This document shows positions 55,927 to 64,000 of a stretch of 64,000 nt of DNA, piece after piece. Source of the stretch: an uncultured Hyphomicrobium sp. (GTDB taxonomy: Bacteria; Pseudomonadota; Alphaproteobacteria; Rhizobiales; Hyphomicrobiaceae). The notes beneath the pieces were generated by a model. It saw nothing but the letters and a program-made list of their open reading frames with translations, was not told the origin of the DNA and did not search any database. Every line of letters begins with the position of its first letter. Within the stretch, counting starts at the first letter, position 1. The stretch covers positions 372,001-436,000 of the forward strand of contig CAKTFJ010000001.1 of assembly GCA_934555825.1 (NCBI GenBank), given 5' to 3'. A program made the position numbers and the translations under genes.

Positions 55927-56838
55927 TTACGCGTTCCACAGCCAGGCGGCGCCGCGCACGCCGCTCGCGTCGCCCCATTTGGGTGGGCGGATCGTGATTG
56001 CGGGGACGTCCGAGAAGACGTACGGCGCGGCGAGGCTGGGCAGCACCTCGTAAAGGTGGGGCAATTTCGAGAGGCCACCGCCGAGGACGACGATCTCGGG
56101 GTCCACGATGTTGATGACGTGGGCGAGGCCGCGGGCGAGGCGTGAGGCGTGGCGGTCGAGGCTCGTTTTCGCGGCGGGTTCGCCCAATGCGGCGCGTGCG
56201 ACGATCTCGTGGCCGGAGACGAGTTCGCCGGTGCGGCGCTTATAATCGCCCGATAGACCCGTGCCGGAGGCCCACATCTCCATGCAGCCTTTGCGTCCGC
56301 ACCAGCATGTGGGGCCGGGGTGCTCGTCAGGCTCGGCCCATGGAAGCGGATTGTGCCCCCATTCGCCGCCAATGCCGCGCGCGCCTTCGAGGACGTGGCC
56401 ATCGAAGACGAGGCCACCGCCGCAGCCCGTGCCGATGATGATGCCGAAGACCGAGCGTGCGCCGGCTCCGGCTCCGTCGGTCGCTTCCGAAAGCGCGAAG
56501 CAGTTGGCGTCGTTGGCCATGCGGATGGGCCGGCCGAGTGCCGCTTCGAGATCCTGGTGCAGCGGGCGGCCGTTGAGCCATGTGGAGTTGGCGTTGCGGA
56601 CGAGGCCCGTGGACGGAGAGAGAGAGCCCGGCATGCCGATGCCGACGGTAACGGCGGCGCCTGCCTGTTTTTCAAGATCGCGGATCAAGCCGACCAGGGC
56701 CGCCAGCGTATCCTCGTAATTCCCCTGGGGTGCGAGGATGCGCTGGCGCGCCGCTTCGGCGCCCCCGGCGCCGAGCACGCAGCCCTCGATCTTGGTGCCG
56801 CCCAGATCGATGCCGAGACGGAGCTTGCCGTCACTCAT
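55927..56838 (-). CDS. ROK-family sugar kinase (fructokinase/N-acetylglucosamine kinase-like)
   Basis: A 303-residue cytoplasmic kinase. The ATP-binding GIDLGGTKIEGCVLG, the catalytic Asp in MANDANCFALSE, and the ROK zinc motif (EWGHNPLP with CWCGRKGCMEMW) are all present. Members phosphorylate fructose, mannose, glucose or N-acetyl-hexosamines; the exact sugar is not predictable. The ATG at 56838 overlaps the DUF3572 gene by 8 nt. Confidence 0.93.
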   Translation of the reverse strand: MSDGKLRLGIDLGGTKIEGCVLGAGGAEAARQRILAPQGNYEDTLAALVGLIRDLEKQAGAAVTVGIGMPGSLSPSTGLVRNANSTWLNGRPLHQDLEAALGRPIRMANDANCFALSEATDGAGAGARSVFGIIIGTGCGGGLVFDGHVLEGARGIGGEWGHNPLPWAEPDEHPGPTCWCGRKGCMEMWASGTGLSGDYKRRTGELVSGHEIVARAALGEPAAKTSLDRHASRLARGLAHVINIVDPEIVVLGGGLSKLPHLYEVLPSLAAPYVFSDVPAITIRPPKWGDASGVRGAAWLWNA

Positions 56839-57136
56839 AGACGGTCTCGCTGCCGAGGGTGCGGGCGAGCGCTTCCCGTGCGGGGATGACGGTCTCGGGC
56901 CGGACGCCGCGGGCGGCTGCAAATACAAGCAAAAGGGATTCGTCGCCCAGGAGGTGATCGAGGACCGCGAGAAGGGTTTCGGGTGCGTCGGCGGCGCTTC
57001 TGAGCTGGTCCGGGCCGATGCCGGTGAGGGCCAGAAAACGGCCGAGACGGGGGGCGTCCTCGGCGAGGAAGGCGAGGGCCGTCAGGCCCACGGTCTGGGC
57101 ATCTTCCAGGCCCGGTTTCGGCTCGCGTTTTGCCAT
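56831..57136 (-). CDS. DUF3572 family protein
   Basis: A 101-residue helical protein. Landmarks are AQTVGLTALAFLAEDAPRLG and RFLALTGIGPDQLR. In many Rhizobiales a DUF3572 gene lies directly next to divK-pleD, exactly as here (divergent). Function unknown. Confidence 0.9.
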   Translation of the reverse strand: MAKREPKPGLEDAQTVGLTALAFLAEDAPRLGRFLALTGIGPDQLRSAADAPETLLAVLDHLLGDESLLLVFAAARGVRPETVIPAREALARTLGSETVYE

Positions 57137-57205
57137 CTCCCGCAGTGTCCTTTTTGTTCGTTTCGTCCGAGGTTTAGCCCGCAGTTTCGTAACGCGGCAA
57201 AGCTT

Positions 57206-57220
57206 TCAACAGTTGCTTAA
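57206..57220. promoter_or_regulatory. Possible CtrA-binding site upstream of divK
   Basis: TCAA-CAGTTGC-TTAA differs by one base from the CtrA consensus TTAA-N7-TTAA. It lies about 90 bp before the divK start and between divK and DUF3572. divK is a CtrA target in Caulobacter. Confidence 0.4.
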
Positions 57221-57306
57221 GCTAACACAGGCATACTCGCTCTCTTAGACCCGCAGAATCGGTGCAGGTAATGGCGAATGGCGGGGCAGCGCAAAGACAC
57301 TCGACG

Positions 57307-57741
57307 ATGACGTATCAAGCGACAAACGCGGCCGTCGAGGGCCAGACGCAGGGCGAGGTGAGCCCGCGCACCGCCAAAACTGTGCTTATCGTGGAAGACA
57401 ACGAGCTCAACATGAAGCTCTTCCACGACTTGCTCGACGCCTACGGCTATTTGACCGTGCAGACCAGAAACGGGCTCGACGCGTTGACGCTCGCCCGTGT
57501 TCATCGGCCGGATCTGATACTTATGGATATCCAGTTGCCGGAGGTTTCCGGGCTCGAGGTCACGAAGTGGCTCAAGGAGGACGAGGAGCTGCGCGACATT
57601 CCTGTCGTGGCTGTCACGGCCTTCGCGATGAAGGGAGACGAGGAGCGCATCCGGTCGGGTGGATGCGAGGCCTATGTCTCGAAGCCGATTTCGGTCTCTG
57701 TGTTTCTCGAAACGGTCAGACGATTTGCCGGGGAGGCCTGA
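57307..57741 (+). CDS. divK: Single-domain response regulator DivK
   Basis: A single receiver domain with the phosphoacceptor at Asp74 ([13 protein letters not shown]), acidic pocket VEDNE, Thr in [13 protein letters not shown] and Lys in YVSKPISV. This matches DivK, which controls the DivJ/PleC-CckA-CtrA cell-cycle pathway. The next gene is pleD, the classic pair. The N-terminus is uncertain: the family usually starts near [11 protein letters not shown], and an ATG at 57307 gives a 28-residue extension; ATG 57271 and a GTG inside the extension are alternatives. Confidence 0.95.
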   Translation: MTYQATNAAVEGQTQGEVSPRTAKTVLIVEDNELNMKLFHDLLDAYGYLTVQTRNGLDALTLARVHRPDLILMDIQLPEVSGLEVTKWLKEDEELRDIPVVAVTAFAMKGDEERIRSGGCEAYVSKPISVSVFLETVRRFAGEA

Positions 57742-57788
57742 GGCGCGCGGAGTTCGTGCGTGCGTTCAGGTGTGTGTGAGTATCAGTT

Positions 57789-59159
57789 ATGACTGCCAGA
57801 GTTCTCGTCGTTGACGATATCCTTGCCAACGTTCGCCTGCTTCAAGCGCGTCTCGAGGCCGAATACTTCGAGGTGGTGACAGCGTCGTCCGGCCAGGAGG
57901 CGCTGGATATCTGCCAGCGTGAGCGCGTCGACGTCGTGCTGCTCGACGTCATGATGCCGGGCATGGACGGCTTCGAAGTGTGCCGCCGCCTCAAGAGTTC
58001 TCCTTCGACGCTGCACATCCCGGTGGTGATGGTGACGGCGCTGGATCAGGTTTCCGACAAGGTTCAGGGGCTCGACTGCGGCGCTGACGACTTCCTCACC
58101 AAGCCGGTGGACGACATCGCGCTCGTGACGCGCGTGAAGAGCCTTGCGCGGCTCAAGATGCTCAACGACGAAATGTTGATGCGCGTTTCGACGAGCCGGG
58201 AAATGGGGCTTGCCGACGACGACGTGCTGGCTGGAATTCTTTCCGATGGGCCGGGGCGCGTGCTCGTGATCGACGATCATCCGCGTTCGTCGTCGCGGGT
58301 GATGAGTGCGCTCGCCAAGGTGCACGAAGCTTACATCGAGCCCGATCCGCAGATCGCGTTGCGGCATCTCGCGATGCAACCGTTCGATCTGCTCGTCGTG
58401 GCGTTGAGTCTCGAAGGGATGGACGGGCTTCGCCTTTGCTCGCAGGTCCGCTCGATGGATCGGACGCGGCATCTGCCCATTCTCATCATGGTGGACGCAG
58501 GAGACGAGGCGCGGCTTTTGCGCGGGCTCGACATGGGCGTCAACGACTACCTGATGCGGCCCGTAGACCGGCACGAGCTTCTTGCGCGCGTGAAGACGCA
58601 GATCCGGCGGAAGCGTTTCTCGGACTATCTCCGCAATCGTCTGCGCGAAAGCGTCGAGCTTTCAGTGTCCGATCCGCTGACGGGCCTGCACAACCGGCGC
58701 TACATGGAGCGCCATCTCAAGACGCTGATCCAGGATGCGTTGAAGTCGCGGCGTTCGCTTTCGGTGTTGATCGCCGACATCGATCACTTCAAGCACGTGA
58801 ACGACACGTATGGGCACGACGCCGGCGATCTGGTGCTGAAGGAATTCTCGGACCGTTTCCGGCGCTATACACGGGGCGTGGATTTGGCGTGCCGGCTCGG
58901 TGGCGAAGAGTTTCTGATCATCATGCCGGACACCGATCCCGCGCTGGCAGGGCAGATCGGCGAGCGGGTGCGTGCTTGTGTCGCATCAGAGCCGTTCACC
59001 ATCGGCCCGGACCGGACAATCTGGGTGACAGCGAGCGTGGGGCTTGCAACCTGGGATGGGGACGACGACACCGCAGAGGCGTTGTTTAAGCGGGCCGATA
59101 ACGCGCTTTATACCGCGAAAAGACAAGGTCGTAATCAGGTCGTCTCAGACGCTGCATGA
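57789..59159 (+). CDS. pleD: Response-regulator diguanylate cyclase PleD
   Basis: The 456-residue product has a first receiver with Asp53 (VVLLDVMMPGMD), a second receiver that lacks the acceptor Asp (LLVVALSLEGMDG) and serves as an adaptor, and a GGDEF domain with RLGGEEFLIIMPDTD and IADIDHFKHVNDTYGHD. The I-site RGVD is present. In Caulobacter PleD drives the swarmer-to-stalked transition through c-di-GMP. It lies 47 nt after divK. Confidence 0.97.
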   Translation: MTARVLVVDDILANVRLLQARLEAEYFEVVTASSGQEALDICQRERVDVVLLDVMMPGMDGFEVCRRLKSSPSTLHIPVVMVTALDQVSDKVQGLDCGADDFLTKPVDDIALVTRVKSLARLKMLNDEMLMRVSTSREMGLADDDVLAGILSDGPGRVLVIDDHPRSSSRVMSALAKVHEAYIEPDPQIALRHLAMQPFDLLVVALSLEGMDGLRLCSQVRSMDRTRHLPILIMVDAGDEARLLRGLDMGVNDYLMRPVDRHELLARVKTQIRRKRFSDYLRNRLRESVELSVSDPLTGLHNRRYMERHLKTLIQDALKSRRSLSVLIADIDHFKHVNDTYGHDAGDLVLKEFSDRFRRYTRGVDLACRLGGEEFLIIMPDTDPALAGQIGERVRACVASEPFTIGPDRTIWVTASVGLATWDGDDDTAEALFKRADNALYTAKRQGRNQVVSDAA

Positions 59160-59739
59160 GGACGGGCGCATAAGGCCCTTCCAGTCATTTGAAAAACGAT
59201 ATTCGCTTCCTGTTCCACCGCCATTCCGTGTATCGGAAGCGGTGTATTTAGCGGCTATGCGCCCACAGGTTGCGCAAATTAACCTCGATTCGAACGCAAT
59301 GAGTGCTCGCCACGCAATGGTCAAGCTCTAATCTTGCAATCGCCCCTCTCTTCTGCCAGTCTCGCGCACGGAGGGAAATCGCTAACAAATTCTATGCCAG
59401 CGCGCTCCGAGCAAGTTTTTTGCCGGCGCGTCGGGCTGACCAGTTCTCTGCTCCATTGGGTCCGCCGCATCTCCCGGTGGAGCGGGAAATCGTAGTGGGT
59501 TTCAGGATCTGCTGCGACACCAGGTGGAGCGTCAACGCCCTCTTTGACACCATCTGGTCACTAGGCCAGGGTCCGTCGCTTTCTCGGAATGCTTACCCCG
59601 CTGCCGAGCGGTTACGGGCCCTGGTCAAGGGCGTTTGCGGCCATACTCCTTCAGCCGGCTTCCCTGAAATTTCAGCCCGGCGATGCCGGGCTCCTTAAAC
59701 ACTGCGATCACGCACGCCTTAAAATGCAGGGCCTGTGCG
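59160..59739. other. Intergenic region between convergent pleD and rpmG
   Basis: No convincing gene is seen. A short hairpin, AGCCCGG-CGA-TGCCGGGCT-like at 59674-59692, lies near the end of rpmG on the minus strand but has no T-run. Nothing else was recognised in the 580 bp. Confidence 0.4.
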
Positions 59740-59907
59740 CTATTTGATCTTCGTTTCCTTGAATTCGACGTGCTTGCGTACGACCGGGTCGTAACGGCGG
59801 AAGCTCAGCTTCTCGGTCGAGGTGCGCGGATTCTTCTTCGTGACATAGAAGAAGCCGGTGCCTGCCGTTGAGAGCAGCTTGATTTTCTGGACGATTTGCT
59901 TGGCCAT
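59740..59907 (-). CDS. rpmG: 50S ribosomal protein L33
   Basis: The 55-residue product [20 protein letters not shown]... ends [11 protein letters not shown]. Four-Cys zinc ligands are absent, so it is the Cys-free (C-) form. The ATG at 59907 matches the family start exactly. It follows the nudix gene as in many alphaproteobacteria. Confidence 0.96.
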   Translation of the reverse strand: MAKQIVQKIKLLSTAGTGFFYVTKKNPRTSTEKLSFRRYDPVVRKHVEFKETKIK

Positions 59908-60041
59908 TGATCTTAAGTCTCGAACTGGAGCCAGTCTGTAATTCGGATTGGGCACCATACTGACCGCGCTTTTGGTGTCAAGCTGGCGCGCGTGTGAATT
60001 CGTCATTCTTTGGGTGGTGATGCCGCGGCCTATCGCCCGTG

Positions 60042-60839
60042 TCAGTCCGGCGGGGACAAAAGCGTGCGTTCGAAGCGGCCGTAGCGGTGGCGGTAAAACG
60101 GTACGTTGCGCGCGGTGAGCCGTTTCGCCGGGCGGGCGAGCAGCTTTGCGAGATCCTCGATCACGTGGTGCGTGATGGACGGGAGATTGAGTTGGCGGGC
60201 TTCATCGAGCGTAAACCAATCGATGTCGAGCAATTCGCCGTCGAGATTTCCCACGCACTGCGTGACCATGGCGGCATCAGTTAGAAAAAAGCGCGTGTCA
60301 TACCTGCGGGGGCGGCCCGGCGGCGTAATTGCGCGGGCGAAGAAGGTGAGGCCATCGAGGCGCGGGTGGTGTCCGGCCCTGATGAAATCGCGCCAAGCGC
60401 CAGGCGCGGCTGCGGGCGCGTTTGTAGCCGGTGTGCCGACGACGAAGCCGGTTTCCTCGAATGTTTCGCGGATGGCGGCGAGCGCAAGAGCTGCGGCGCG
60501 CGTGTCCGACGGGCGGCCCTGGACGGCATAGCCCAGGCGTTCGGTTTCGCGGGGCGGGAGAGCGAGCCGCCGAGCAAGGGCGCGGTCGGCCGGTTCGACG
60601 CGTCCGCCGGGGAACACGAACGTATCTGGCAGGAACACCTGGCCTGGATGACGGCGGCCCATGAGCACGCGCGGCGTCGCTGCCGAGCGATCGACGATGA
60701 CGAGGGTTGCAGCGTCCCGCGGGCGCAGGGCCTTGGTGGCTTGCGGTCCGGCACGCTGTGGCGGCGAAGGCGGGAGCGAGGGAGACCGCGTTCGACCGGA
60801 TGGGGCTGCGCGTCGCGATATGGAGGACGGTGGTTTCAA
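60042..60839 (-). CDS. NUDIX hydrolase
   Basis: The product has about 265 residues. The Nudix box is spread by an insertion: PGGRVEPAD, then [15 protein letters not shown] with the catalytic REXXEE core. It hydrolyses nucleoside diphosphate-linked substrates; the family seen beside rnr in alphaproteobacteria resembles NUDT19/coenzyme A-type Nudix proteins. The N-terminus is uncertain: the frame is open to 60911, which would overlap the DUF983 gene, and TTG codons at 60839 and 60857 are the best candidates. Confidence 0.85.
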   Translation of the reverse strand: MKPPSSISRRAAPSGRTRSPSLPPSPPQRAGPQATKALRPRDAATLVIVDRSAATPRVLMGRRHPGQVFLPDTFVFPGGRVEPADRALARRLALPPRETERLGYAVQGRPSDTRAAALALAAIRETFEETGFVVGTPATNAPAAAPGAWRDFIRAGHHPRLDGLTFFARAITPPGRPRRYDTRFFLTDAAMVTQCVGNLDGELLDIDWFTLDEARQLNLPSITHHVIEDLAKLLARPAKRLTARNVPFYRHRYGRFERTLLSPPD

Positions 60840-60849
60840 GCCGTGCCCG

Positions 60850-61299
60850 TCACGCAACGGGGCCGCGGCTGGGCGTGGGTTCCGGCTCGGGCTCGTCGGG
60901 GGTGCCGCCAAAGCCGTGCATCCGCAGCGCCCATTGAAGGCCGACCAATCCGCCCTTCACGCGTGGCAGGATCCAGAGGCTGAGCAGTACGGTGAGCGGC
61001 AGCCAGAGCGAAAGATGGACCCAGGTAGGCGGGGCGTAGAGACGCTCAAGAATGAGAACGCCGGCAACAACGATGTGCGCGACGATGCTCATCGTGAAAT
61101 ACGGCGGGGCGTCGTCTGCGCGCTGGTGGTGCAACTCTTCGCGGCAGGACGGGCAAGTATGGGTGACCTTGAGGTATTTGCCGAACATTGGCCCCTTGCC
61201 ACAGGCTGGGCACAGCATCCTCAACCCGAGCGAAACCGCGGGCCAGACCTCGCGCTTTGGGGCGGCAGCGGCGGGCGATGTCGCATCGTATTCGATCAT
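60850..61299 (-). CDS. DUF983 family membrane protein
   Basis: The 149-residue product has an N-terminal zinc ribbon, MLCPACGKGPMFG and TCPSCREEL, followed by two membrane helices (FTMSIVAHIVVAGVLILERL and LSLWLPLTVLLSLWILPRV). DUF983 proteins are linked to rnr and nudix in many alphaproteobacteria; function unknown. It starts at an ATG (61299), 102 nt after rnr. Confidence 0.93.
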   Translation of the reverse strand: MIEYDATSPAAAAPKREVWPAVSLGLRMLCPACGKGPMFGKYLKVTHTCPSCREELHHQRADDAPPYFTMSIVAHIVVAGVLILERLYAPPTWVHLSLWLPLTVLLSLWILPRVKGGLVGLQWALRMHGFGGTPDEPEPEPTPSRGPVA

Positions 61300-61401
61300 G
61301 AGAGAGGGTTCCTCCGAAAGGGGACCTGCCGGACAGGCGACCGCACGGCCTTATTAGGCCCAAGGGGCCGGACTGCTCAACCGTGACTTATCGTCGGGGG
61401 C

Positions 61402-63708
61402 CTATCGTCGGCCTCGCGGGCGGTGGCGTGTGCGGACGCCCTTGAGGCGGTGCGTGGAACTGCCTTTTTTGCCGGGCGAGAGCATTTCGAAGCGCAATGC
61501 GCCCGCTGTCGGCACCGCTTCGACGAGGCGCACGGTTGCGGCGTCGCCGAGTTGATAGGTCTCGCCGCTCCGCGTGCTGACGAGGGCGTGGGCTTCCTCG
61601 ACGTGCGCGAAATAATCCTGACCGAGCGTGGAGACCGGCACGAAGCCGTCTGCGCCCGTGTCCTTCAGCTTTACGAACAGACCCGAGCGCGTGACGCCCG
61701 CGATGCGGCCTTCGAAGGTGGCGCCGATACGATCAGCAAGGTGGGCCGCGATGAGGCGGTCGATCGTTTCGCGCTCGGCGGACATGGCGCGGCGTTCGGC
61801 TTCCGAAATCTCTTTTGCCGTATCGGCGAGGTGAGGCAGTTCGGCATCCGTCAGGCCATCGGGGCCGAGCTTCAATGCACGGATGAGTGCGCGATGGACG
61901 ACGAGATCTGCATATCTGCGGATGGGTGACGTGAAGTGTGCATACCGCGCGAGGTTGAGGCCAAAGTGGCCGATGTTCTGAGGTGTGTATTCGGCCTGGG
62001 CCTGCGACCGCAGGACGACCTCGTTCACCAGCTCCGGCACGGGCAGCGACTTTGCGCGAGCAAGAACGGCGTTGAACGCTTCAGGCTTGAGGCCGGTGTT
62101 GGCTGCGAGCTTCATGTCGAGCGTGTCGAGAAAATCCTTCAGCGCCTTCAGCTTCTCTTTCGAGGGCTGATCGTGCACGCGGTAGATGAGCGGTGTCTTG
62201 GCCTGCTCCAACGTTTCGGCGGCGGCGACGTTGGCCTGGATCATGAACTCTTCGATCAGCCGATGGGCGTCGAGCCGTTCCGGGACGACGACGCGCGCGA
62301 CACGGCCGGTCTCGTCGAGCACGATCTTGCGTTCGGGGAGATCGAGATCCAGGGGACCACGGGCCTCGCGGGCGCGCGAGAGGGCGGCGTAGGCGTTCCA
62401 TAGCGGCAGCAGGGCGCGTTCCATCAAGGGCGCGCACTTCTCGCTGATGTGCCCGTCGATGGCGGCCTGTGCCTCCTGGTAGCTGAGCTTGGCCGCGCTC
62501 TTCATCACCGCACGCAGAAACGTGTGGCGGCGCTTCTTGCCGTGGACGTCGAAGATCATGCGCACGGCGAGCGTGGGGCGCTCCTCGGCTTCGCGCAGCG
62601 AGCAGAGGTTGTTCGAGATGCGCTCGGGCAGCATCGGCACGACGCGATCCGGGAAATAGACCGAGTTGCCGCGAAGACGCGCCTCCTTGTCGAGGTGGCT
62701 TCCCGGCCGGACGTAGTGGGCGACGTCTGCGATGGCGACGATGACGATATGGCCGCCGGGGTTTTTCGGATCAGGATCGGGCTCGGCGTGGACGGCGTCG
62801 TCGTGATCGCGCGCATCCGTGGGATCGATGGTGATCAGCGGGACATCGCGCAGGTCGGTGCGGCCATCGGCGGTGAAGGCTTCGAGCGCTTCGCTTTCGG
62901 CGATGACGGGTGCCGGGAAGTCATCCGGCAACCCGTGCGCGTGCACTGCGATCAGGCTGATCTTGCGCTGATCGTCGGGGTTGCCGAGGCTTTCGAGGAC
63001 GCGGGCTTCGGCTATCGAGCGGCGGTCGCGCGCGGAGAGATCGAAGCGGACGAGATCTCCGTCGCTTGCTTTCTCGTCGTTGCCGGGGCGGACGGCCCAG
63101 GCGCGCAGCTCGCGACGGTCGATCGGTTCGATGGTGCCGCCGCCGCCTTTGCGGGTGCGGAAGATGCCGAGCTGGCGGCGGCGCTCGCGCGGGAGCACGC
63201 GGATCGGTTCGGCTTCATACGAGATGCCTTCGACGTCCGGCTGTTCGAGGCGGTTCACGCGGGCGAGCACGCGGTCGCCGATGGCGATCGCTGCCGACTG
63301 CGTGGCAGAGCGCGGCGTATGCGCCAGAAGGAGGATGACCGGGGGCTCGCCGTCCGCGTCTTTCCAGACGGCCGGGCGCGCCACGAGATCGCCGTCGTCG
63401 TCGCGGCCGGTGACCTCAATGACGGTGACGGGAGGTAGCGAGCCCTTCTCGTGGAAGGACTTCTTGGTGCCGGCCAGGAGCCCTTCGTCGGCCATGTCGG
63501 CGAGGAGGCGCTTCAGGCCTGTGCGGGCCGGTCCCTTGACGTTGAAAGCGCGGGCGATATCGCGCTTGCCGGCCGTGCTCTCGTTCTCGCGCAGGAAGGT
63601 GAGGATCTGCTCACGCGTGGGGAGCGTTTCGCCCGCAGCGCGCTGTTTGGCGGATGCCTGCCGGAAGCCTTTCGGAGCGGGTCGTTTTTTGGGTGGTTTC
63701 TTTGCCAT
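61402..63708 (-). CDS. rnr: Ribonuclease R
   Basis: A 768-residue 3'-to-5' exoribonuclease that degrades structured RNA. The RNB domain has the catalytic acidic cluster TIDPTDARDHDDAVHAEPDP, and NLARYAHFTSPIRRYADLVVHRAL. A C-terminal S1 domain (FEGRIAGVTRSGLFVKL) and a basic end complete it. The N-terminus MAKKPPKKRPAPKGFRQ is basic. The usual neighbour topA is not seen upstream within the window. Confidence 0.97.
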   Translation of the reverse strand: MAKKPPKKRPAPKGFRQASAKQRAAGETLPTREQILTFLRENESTAGKRDIARAFNVKGPARTGLKRLLADMADEGLLAGTKKSFHEKGSLPPVTVIEVTGRDDDGDLVARPAVWKDADGEPPVILLLAHTPRSATQSAAIAIGDRVLARVNRLEQPDVEGISYEAEPIRVLPRERRRQLGIFRTRKGGGGTIEPIDRRELRAWAVRPGNDEKASDGDLVRFDLSARDRRSIAEARVLESLGNPDDQRKISLIAVHAHGLPDDFPAPVIAESEALEAFTADGRTDLRDVPLITIDPTDARDHDDAVHAEPDPDPKNPGGHIVIVAIADVAHYVRPGSHLDKEARLRGNSVYFPDRVVPMLPERISNNLCSLREAEERPTLAVRMIFDVHGKKRRHTFLRAVMKSAAKLSYQEAQAAIDGHISEKCAPLMERALLPLWNAYAALSRAREARGPLDLDLPERKIVLDETGRVARVVVPERLDAHRLIEEFMIQANVAAAETLEQAKTPLIYRVHDQPSKEKLKALKDFLDTLDMKLAANTGLKPEAFNAVLARAKSLPVPELVNEVVLRSQAQAEYTPQNIGHFGLNLARYAHFTSPIRRYADLVVHRALIRALKLGPDGLTDAELPHLADTAKEISEAERRAMSAERETIDRLIAAHLADRIGATFEGRIAGVTRSGLFVKLKDTGADGFVPVSTLGQDYFAHVEEAHALVSTRSGETYQLGDAATVRLVEAVPTAGALRFEMLSPGKKGSSTHRLKGVRTRHRPRGRR

Positions 63709-63750
63709 GGGCGGCGACCTTAGAGGCGTTCCGCTCAGGATAGAAGCGGG

Positions 63751-63885
63751 TCAGCGGGCGGTCCGCAGCTTTTCCAGCAGGATGGCGGCCATGGCGGACA
63801 GCACGTTCGTACAAGTGCCGGGTCCGCGACCGCGATAATGAGGCTCGGGGTCTGGGGCCAAGAGATCCAAAAAAGAAGAAGACAT
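63751..63885 (-). CDS. Possible small protein upstream of rnr
   Basis: A 44-residue frame (MSSSFLDLLAPDPEPHYRGR...) starts at an ATG at 63885 and ends 42 nt before rnr. A weak AGGCGG lies upstream of the start. No family was recognised. It may be a short leader or not a gene. Confidence 0.3.
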   Translation of the reverse strand: MSSSFLDLLAPDPEPHYRGRGPGTCTNVLSAMAAILLEKLRTAR

Positions 63886-63950
63886 TGGCCCGCCTGTTGT
63901 GTGCGGCGTTCGTGCGCTGGGCCGGCCGGCCGGGCCAGGAGGGGGAACTC

Positions 63951-64000
63951 ATGACTGTGTTGAGACGGCGCTTCCACGGCACGCCGCTGTGGATTTACGC
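63951..64000 (+). CDS. Start of an unidentified gene (cut by window end)
   Basis: ATG at 63951 is preceded by a strong ribosome-binding site (GGAGGGGG, 5-7 nt upstream), and 16 codons (MTVLRRRFHGTPLWIY) run to the window end. Too little is visible to name a product. Confidence 0.6.
   Translation, partial: MTVLRRRFHGTPLWIY

Noticed and set aside
63709..64000. topA expected upstream of rnr
   Set aside because: No topoisomerase I sequence is seen on the minus strand; a plus-strand gene starts at 63951 instead.

Overview
The window is GC-rich DNA from an alphaproteobacterium, most likely of the order Hyphomicrobiales (Rhizobiales) and possibly a budding or prosthecate member such as Hyphomicrobiaceae. 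This is inferred from gene order and families: gyrA-coaD-ppi-ppi-queA-tgt, tig-clpP-clpX-lon-hup, DUF3572-divK-pleD, rnr-DUF983-nudix-rpmG, an EipB homologue, a GAAC-N7-GAAC SOS box and HWE/PleD-type signalling. The species cannot be named from the sequence alone.

Layout. 1-2237 is the 5' three quarters of uvrA (minus). 2.5-5.5 kb holds a PAS-PAS-GGDEF gene broken by one in-frame TAG, then an HWE histidine kinase. 5.5-8.9 kb is hypothetical: two paralogous small exported proteins sharing a TGPWGFSH motif flank a membrane-anchored protein, followed by a YkgJ-like protein. 9.2-13.8 kb carries a membrane pentapeptide-repeat protein, ssb with an SOS box, a degenerate CDF-like protein and a PRC-barrel protein. 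14-23.8 kb is housekeeping: gyrA, a Crp/Fnr regulator behind two FNR-type boxes, ompW, coaD, two cyclophilins, DUF423, queA and tgt. 23.8-31.2 kb has a DMT transporter, a 111-bp tandem repeat array, tRNA-Lys, two divergent chemoreceptors (one globin-coupled) and a two-component system. 31.3-37.2 kb has a diguanylate cyclase, a sulfurtransferase, an SMR pump, a vWA protein, an OpgD/G protein and tRNA-Leu. 37.3-44.6 kb is the protein quality-control block tig, clpP, clpX, lon, hup. 44.6-48.2 kb has repeats, tRNA-Val, tRNA-Asp, DUF1993, a P-loop ATPase and a MASE1-GGDEF protein. 48.4-52.1 kb is nuoABC, a FlK-like thioesterase, a GFA protein and nuoD. 52.3-57.1 kb has an EAL protein, GDPD, RidA, EipB, a ROK kinase and DUF3572. 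57.3-63.7 kb is divK-pleD, then rpmG, nudix, DUF983 and rnr on the minus strand. A new plus-strand gene starts at 63951.

Themes. Signalling is dense: five c-di-GMP proteins (one split, one degenerate), two chemoreceptors, two histidine kinases, DivK and a Crp/Fnr regulator. The most unusual non-coding feature is a dispersed repeat family. Its unit is a conserved head, several short palindromes and a GCGCTGTTTT-like end. Four of its five sites begin within about 20 nt downstream of a gene, tRNA or terminator, in the same orientation; the fifth is an exact 4 x 111 bp array. The nuo operon is also unusual, with two unrelated enzymes between nuoC and nuoD and no nuoE after nuoD. No CRISPR array, prophage or insertion sequence was seen.
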